Shown here in pieces: positions 36,333-37,964 of a stretch of DNA of 37,964 bases. The DNA comes from Prevotella sp. Its GTDB lineage: Bacteria; Bacteroidota; Bacteroidia; Bacteroidales; Bacteroidaceae. The notes beneath the pieces were generated by a model, which saw only the letters and a program-made list of their open reading frames with translations, ran no database searches and was not told the DNA's origin. Each line of letters starts with the position of its first letter. Position 1 is the first letter of the stretch. A program made the translations under genes and the position numbers. The DNA lies in contig JAFUAY010000034.1 in NCBI GenBank assembly GCA_017460515.1, forward strand, positions 1 to 37,964, given 5' to 3'.

Positions 36333-36947
36333 TTATTCAGCCTCGATTTCTTCCAAATGACGGATGCGGGCCAGCACATCCTCAGGAATCTTTGCAGGCA
36401 AGTGCTCTTCAGGGTCGAACAGCATTCCGGTGCAAATACAATACTTGCGACCTGTTCGGTGAAGCACATCGACATTGATGCAGCCCTCACATCCCCGCCA
36501 GAATGTCTCGTCGTCAGTAAGCTCGGCAAAGGTCACGGGCTTATAGCCTAACTCGGTATTCATTTTCATCACTGCTGCACCACTCGTCAGTGAGAAAATC
36601 TTAGCGTGTGGCCAACGGGTACGGGCTAATGTGAAAGTCATATCCTTGATACGCTTCGCCAGACCTAAACCACGGAAATCCGGGTGAACTATAAGTCCAC
36701 TTGTGGTGACGTATTTCTTGTTGCCCCAGGTCTCAATATAGCTGAATCCTGCAAAGCGTCCGTCACTCTTTGATAAAGCAATGACGGCCTTGGCCTCCAT
36801 CATCTTCGTGGCCAGATATTCGTGAGTGCGTTTGGCAATACCGGTTCCGCGCACTTTAGCTGCCTCAGCAATGGTGTCGAGAATGGTGTCAACATACTTC
36901 TCGTGCTCCGGGCCGGCAACGACTACCTCTATTGTGTCCTTTTCCAT
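36333..36947 (-). CDS. GNAT-family acyltransferase, candidate N-acylglutamate synthase
   Basis: This 204-residue protein has a GNAT fold, with the acyl-CoA pyrophosphate-binding motif in HPDFRGLGLAKRI (about residues 93-105), preceded by YVTTSGLIV. The C-terminal part is cysteine-rich (CEGCINVD and KYCICTGMLFDPEEHLP), unlike typical GNATs. It sits 4 bp after argR and 41 bp before argG. No classical ArgA, ArgJ or ArgB is in this window, so it is the best candidate for the first pathway step, acylation of glutamate, perhaps with succinyl-CoA. From memory, the equivalent gene in the Bacteroides thetaiotaomicron arginine cluster has been proposed for that role. Substrate is inference. Confidence 0.75.
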   Translation of the reverse strand: MEKDTIEVVVAGPEHEKYVDTILDTIAEAAKVRGTGIAKRTHEYLATKMMEAKAVIALSKSDGRFAGFSYIETWGNKKYVTTSGLIVHPDFRGLGLAKRIKDMTFTLARTRWPHAKIFSLTSGAAVMKMNTELGYKPVTFAELTDDETFWRGCEGCINVDVLHRTGRKYCICTGMLFDPEEHLPAKIPEDVLARIRHLEEIEAE

Positions 36948-36951
36948 CTCT

Positions 36952-37428
36952 TTATTTCATGTTTGGTATGACGGTGCTTAAAGCATCAGTGGCCTCCTGT
37001 TTGCTGATTCCCTCTTTCAGCGCAACAAAAATGGTGTCAGCGCCGGCAATAGTGCCAAGAAGCTGGGGCAGGGCACTGTTGTCAATATTCCAGGCTATCG
37101 AACTGGCATAACCTGGACGCGTCTTGATGATTGCCATGTTTCCAGAGAAATTGATACTCACAAAGCCTGGCATCTGCATCATCTCACGAACAGTTGATGG
37201 GGTAGAAACGCGCTTGTACATCGACTCATTCGGCAGTACATAGACATAATTACCGCCCATAGTGGCGGCTTTTGCGACCTTTAGCTGCTTCAGGTCGCGG
37301 CTCAGCGTAGCTTGAGTTAGCCTGAACCCTTCCTTCTGAAGGGCCATGAGCAACTCTTCCTGACTGCCCAATTGCTGACTGGATATAATCAGACGTAGGG
37401 CTTCTAATCTGCTGTTTTTAATTTTCAT
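36952..37428 (-). CDS. argR: Arginine repressor
   Basis: This 158-residue protein has the ArgR/AhrC layout: an N-terminal winged helix (residues about 5-70; QEELLMALQKEGFRLTQATL then SRDLKQLKVAK) and a C-terminal oligomerisation and arginine-binding domain ending LLGTIAGADTIFVALKE. With bound arginine the family forms hexamers that repress arginine genes. It is the first gene of the cluster. A candidate ARG box lies between its promoter and its ATG, as expected for autoregulation together with the downstream GNAT, argG, pspC and argC genes. Confidence 0.95.
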   Translation of the reverse strand: MKIKNSRLEALRLIISSQQLGSQEELLMALQKEGFRLTQATLSRDLKQLKVAKAATMGGNYVYVLPNESMYKRVSTPSTVREMMQMPGFVSINFSGNMAIIKTRPGYASSIAWNIDNSALPQLLGTIAGADTIFVALKEGISKQEATDALSTVIPNMK

Positions 37429-37450
37429 CGGTTCTCTTTTTACCTTAAAG

Positions 37451-37466
37451 AAGAATATTTATACGA
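37451..37466 (-). promoter_or_regulatory. Candidate ARG box (ArgR operator)
   Basis: On the minus strand the core reads GTATAAATATTC (37464-37453), an AT-rich near-palindrome resembling the GAAT-(A/T)4-ATTC ARG-box pattern of other bacteria. It lies 11-27 bp downstream of the -7 box of the argR promoter, a good place to block transcription. The match is by eye. Confidence 0.5.
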
Positions 37467-37476
37467 GTTTTGCGTG

Positions 37477-37508
37477 CAAAATTACATTTTATTCTCTTTT
37501 CTGCCAAA
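37477..37508 (-). promoter_or_regulatory. Promoter of the argR-GNAT-argG-pspC-argC operon
   Basis: The minus strand carries TTTG (37508-37505), a 20-bp spacer and TAATTTTG (37484-37477), a full match to the Bacteroidetes TTTG / TAnnTTTG promoter. The predicted leader before argR is about 45 nt. Confidence 0.72.
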
Positions 37509-37781
37509 TATTTCTGTATATTTTAAGCAAAAAGATGTTGTATAACACATTTTGCTGTTTGTTTGTGTTTGTTGGGATACTTTTCGATCCTGCTTTTGCA
37601 TAACTCATCTGGGGGTGTCGGTTCGTTTTTTTTCTGGCTTAAAGAAAGATTTATACGTCTTAACTATGTTCGAAACGCATACGCGCGCGTAATTTAAATA
37701 AGGTATAGCCATTTTTCTGCCTTGACCTATGTCAACAGTGCGAATATTTTCTGTAATTTTTAAAATTTTTCCTTGAAAAGT
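37509..37781. other. AT-rich intergenic region without genes
   Basis: About 270 bp between the divergent argR and rRNA-type promoters. It contains a GATTTATACGTC motif (about 37649-37660) that is faintly similar to the candidate ARG box and a short alternating CG-rich stretch (ACGCGCGCGT, about 37681-37690). I see no ORF, terminator or further promoter I can support. Confidence 0.5.
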
Positions 37782-37812
37782 TTTGGTGTTTCAGAAAATA
37801 GTCGTACCTTTG
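37782..37812 (+). promoter_or_regulatory. Strong promoter of the rRNA-type leader
   Basis: TTTG (37782-37785), a 19-bp spacer and TACCTTTG (37805-37812) give an exact Bacteroidetes -33/-7 promoter. The upstream 40 bp is very A/T-rich (TTTTTAAAATTTTTCC), resembling an UP element. The leader that follows looks like a 16S rRNA leader. Confidence 0.75.
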
Positions 37813-37964
37813 CATCCGCTTTCAGGGAGCAACCCCTGGTGAGCGCTAAAGAAAGAGTTCTTTGAAAGATTTACATAGACTGAAGTAGTACAAGAAGCGA
37901 GAGCAATTTTGCTCTTGGGTAATTTGAACAAACCGTTTGATTTCTTGAATTTGGATAGTCGTTC
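37813..37964 (+). other. Probable leader of a 16S rRNA operon (truncated by the window edge)
   Basis: Transcription from the promoter just upstream would enter a leader with a 5-bp hairpin (CAGGG 37823-37827 with CCCTG 37834-37838), a boxA-like GTTCTTTGAAAG (about 37857-37868) and a perfect AGAGCAA/TTGCTCT hairpin (37900-37906 and 37909-37915). No ORF is present. The boxA-like element and GAAGTAGTACAAGAAGCGAG resemble sequences I remember upstream of Prevotella 16S rRNA genes. The mature 16S 5' end is not reached, so this is an inference. Confidence 0.6.

Noticed and set aside
37681-37690. Alternating CG-rich tract as a possible Z-DNA or origin element
   Set aside because: It is only about 10 bp long and isolated, with no DnaA boxes around it.

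Overview
This window looks like a chromosomal segment from a Bacteroidales bacterium, most likely Prevotella or a close relative. The evidence is the Bacteroidetes-type promoters (TTTG, about 20 bp, TAnnTTTG), the N-succinylornithine-type carbamoyltransferase in place of a classical ArgF, the very large secreted surface proteins ending in a YDLQGR...G.Y...G.K.V.K tail, a BspA-like leucine-rich repeat protein, and what appears to be the leader of a 16S rRNA operon at the right edge. The genus is an inference; no 16S sequence is in view.

Layout. (1) 1-1843: the end of a ribosomal protein operon on the plus strand (rpsD C-terminus, rpoA, rplQ), closed by a clear intrinsic terminator. (2) 1970-5275, minus strand: proA, argF' and ltaE. 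(3) 5280-18444: an accessory module. A minus-strand regulator is split into a membrane half and an AraC-type DNA-binding half. It is divergent from a plus-strand operon made of a nonsense-interrupted secreted protein, a 65-residue peptide and a 3161-residue LamG/FN3 surface protein. After a strong terminator comes a second membrane protein that resembles the sensor half of the regulator but has no DNA-binding domain. (4) 18383-23414, minus strand: argD, proC, an XRE-cupin regulator, an AMP-forming acyl-CoA ligase and proB. (5) 23415-33828: a second accessory block, with two adjacent 22-bp tandem arrays, a 2068-residue surface protein and a frameshifted BspA-like protein. (6) 33914-37428, minus strand: argR, a GNAT acyltransferase, argG, a small PspC protein and argC, behind a promoter with a candidate ARG box. 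(7) 37782-37964: a plus-strand rRNA-type promoter and leader.

How it fits together. The minus-strand metabolic genes make arginine and proline from glutamate, through N-acylated (probably succinylated) intermediates in the arginine branch. They look like one long argR-to-ltaE cluster opened at two places by giant surface-protein loci: between argC and argD, and between proB and proA. proA-argF'-ltaE now follow the accessory regulator by only 4 bp and may depend on its promoter.

The most interesting system is the 5.3-18.4 kb locus. It has a predicted 7-TM/AraC one-component regulator, four TTTTACAC boxes (three in direct repeat at exactly 22-bp steps) in the divergent promoter region, a giant target gene, and a sensor-only paralogue at the far end. 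Three accessory genes carry single-base lesions (a stop codon, an A7 tract shift, a G4 tract shift), while all complete metabolic and housekeeping genes appear intact.
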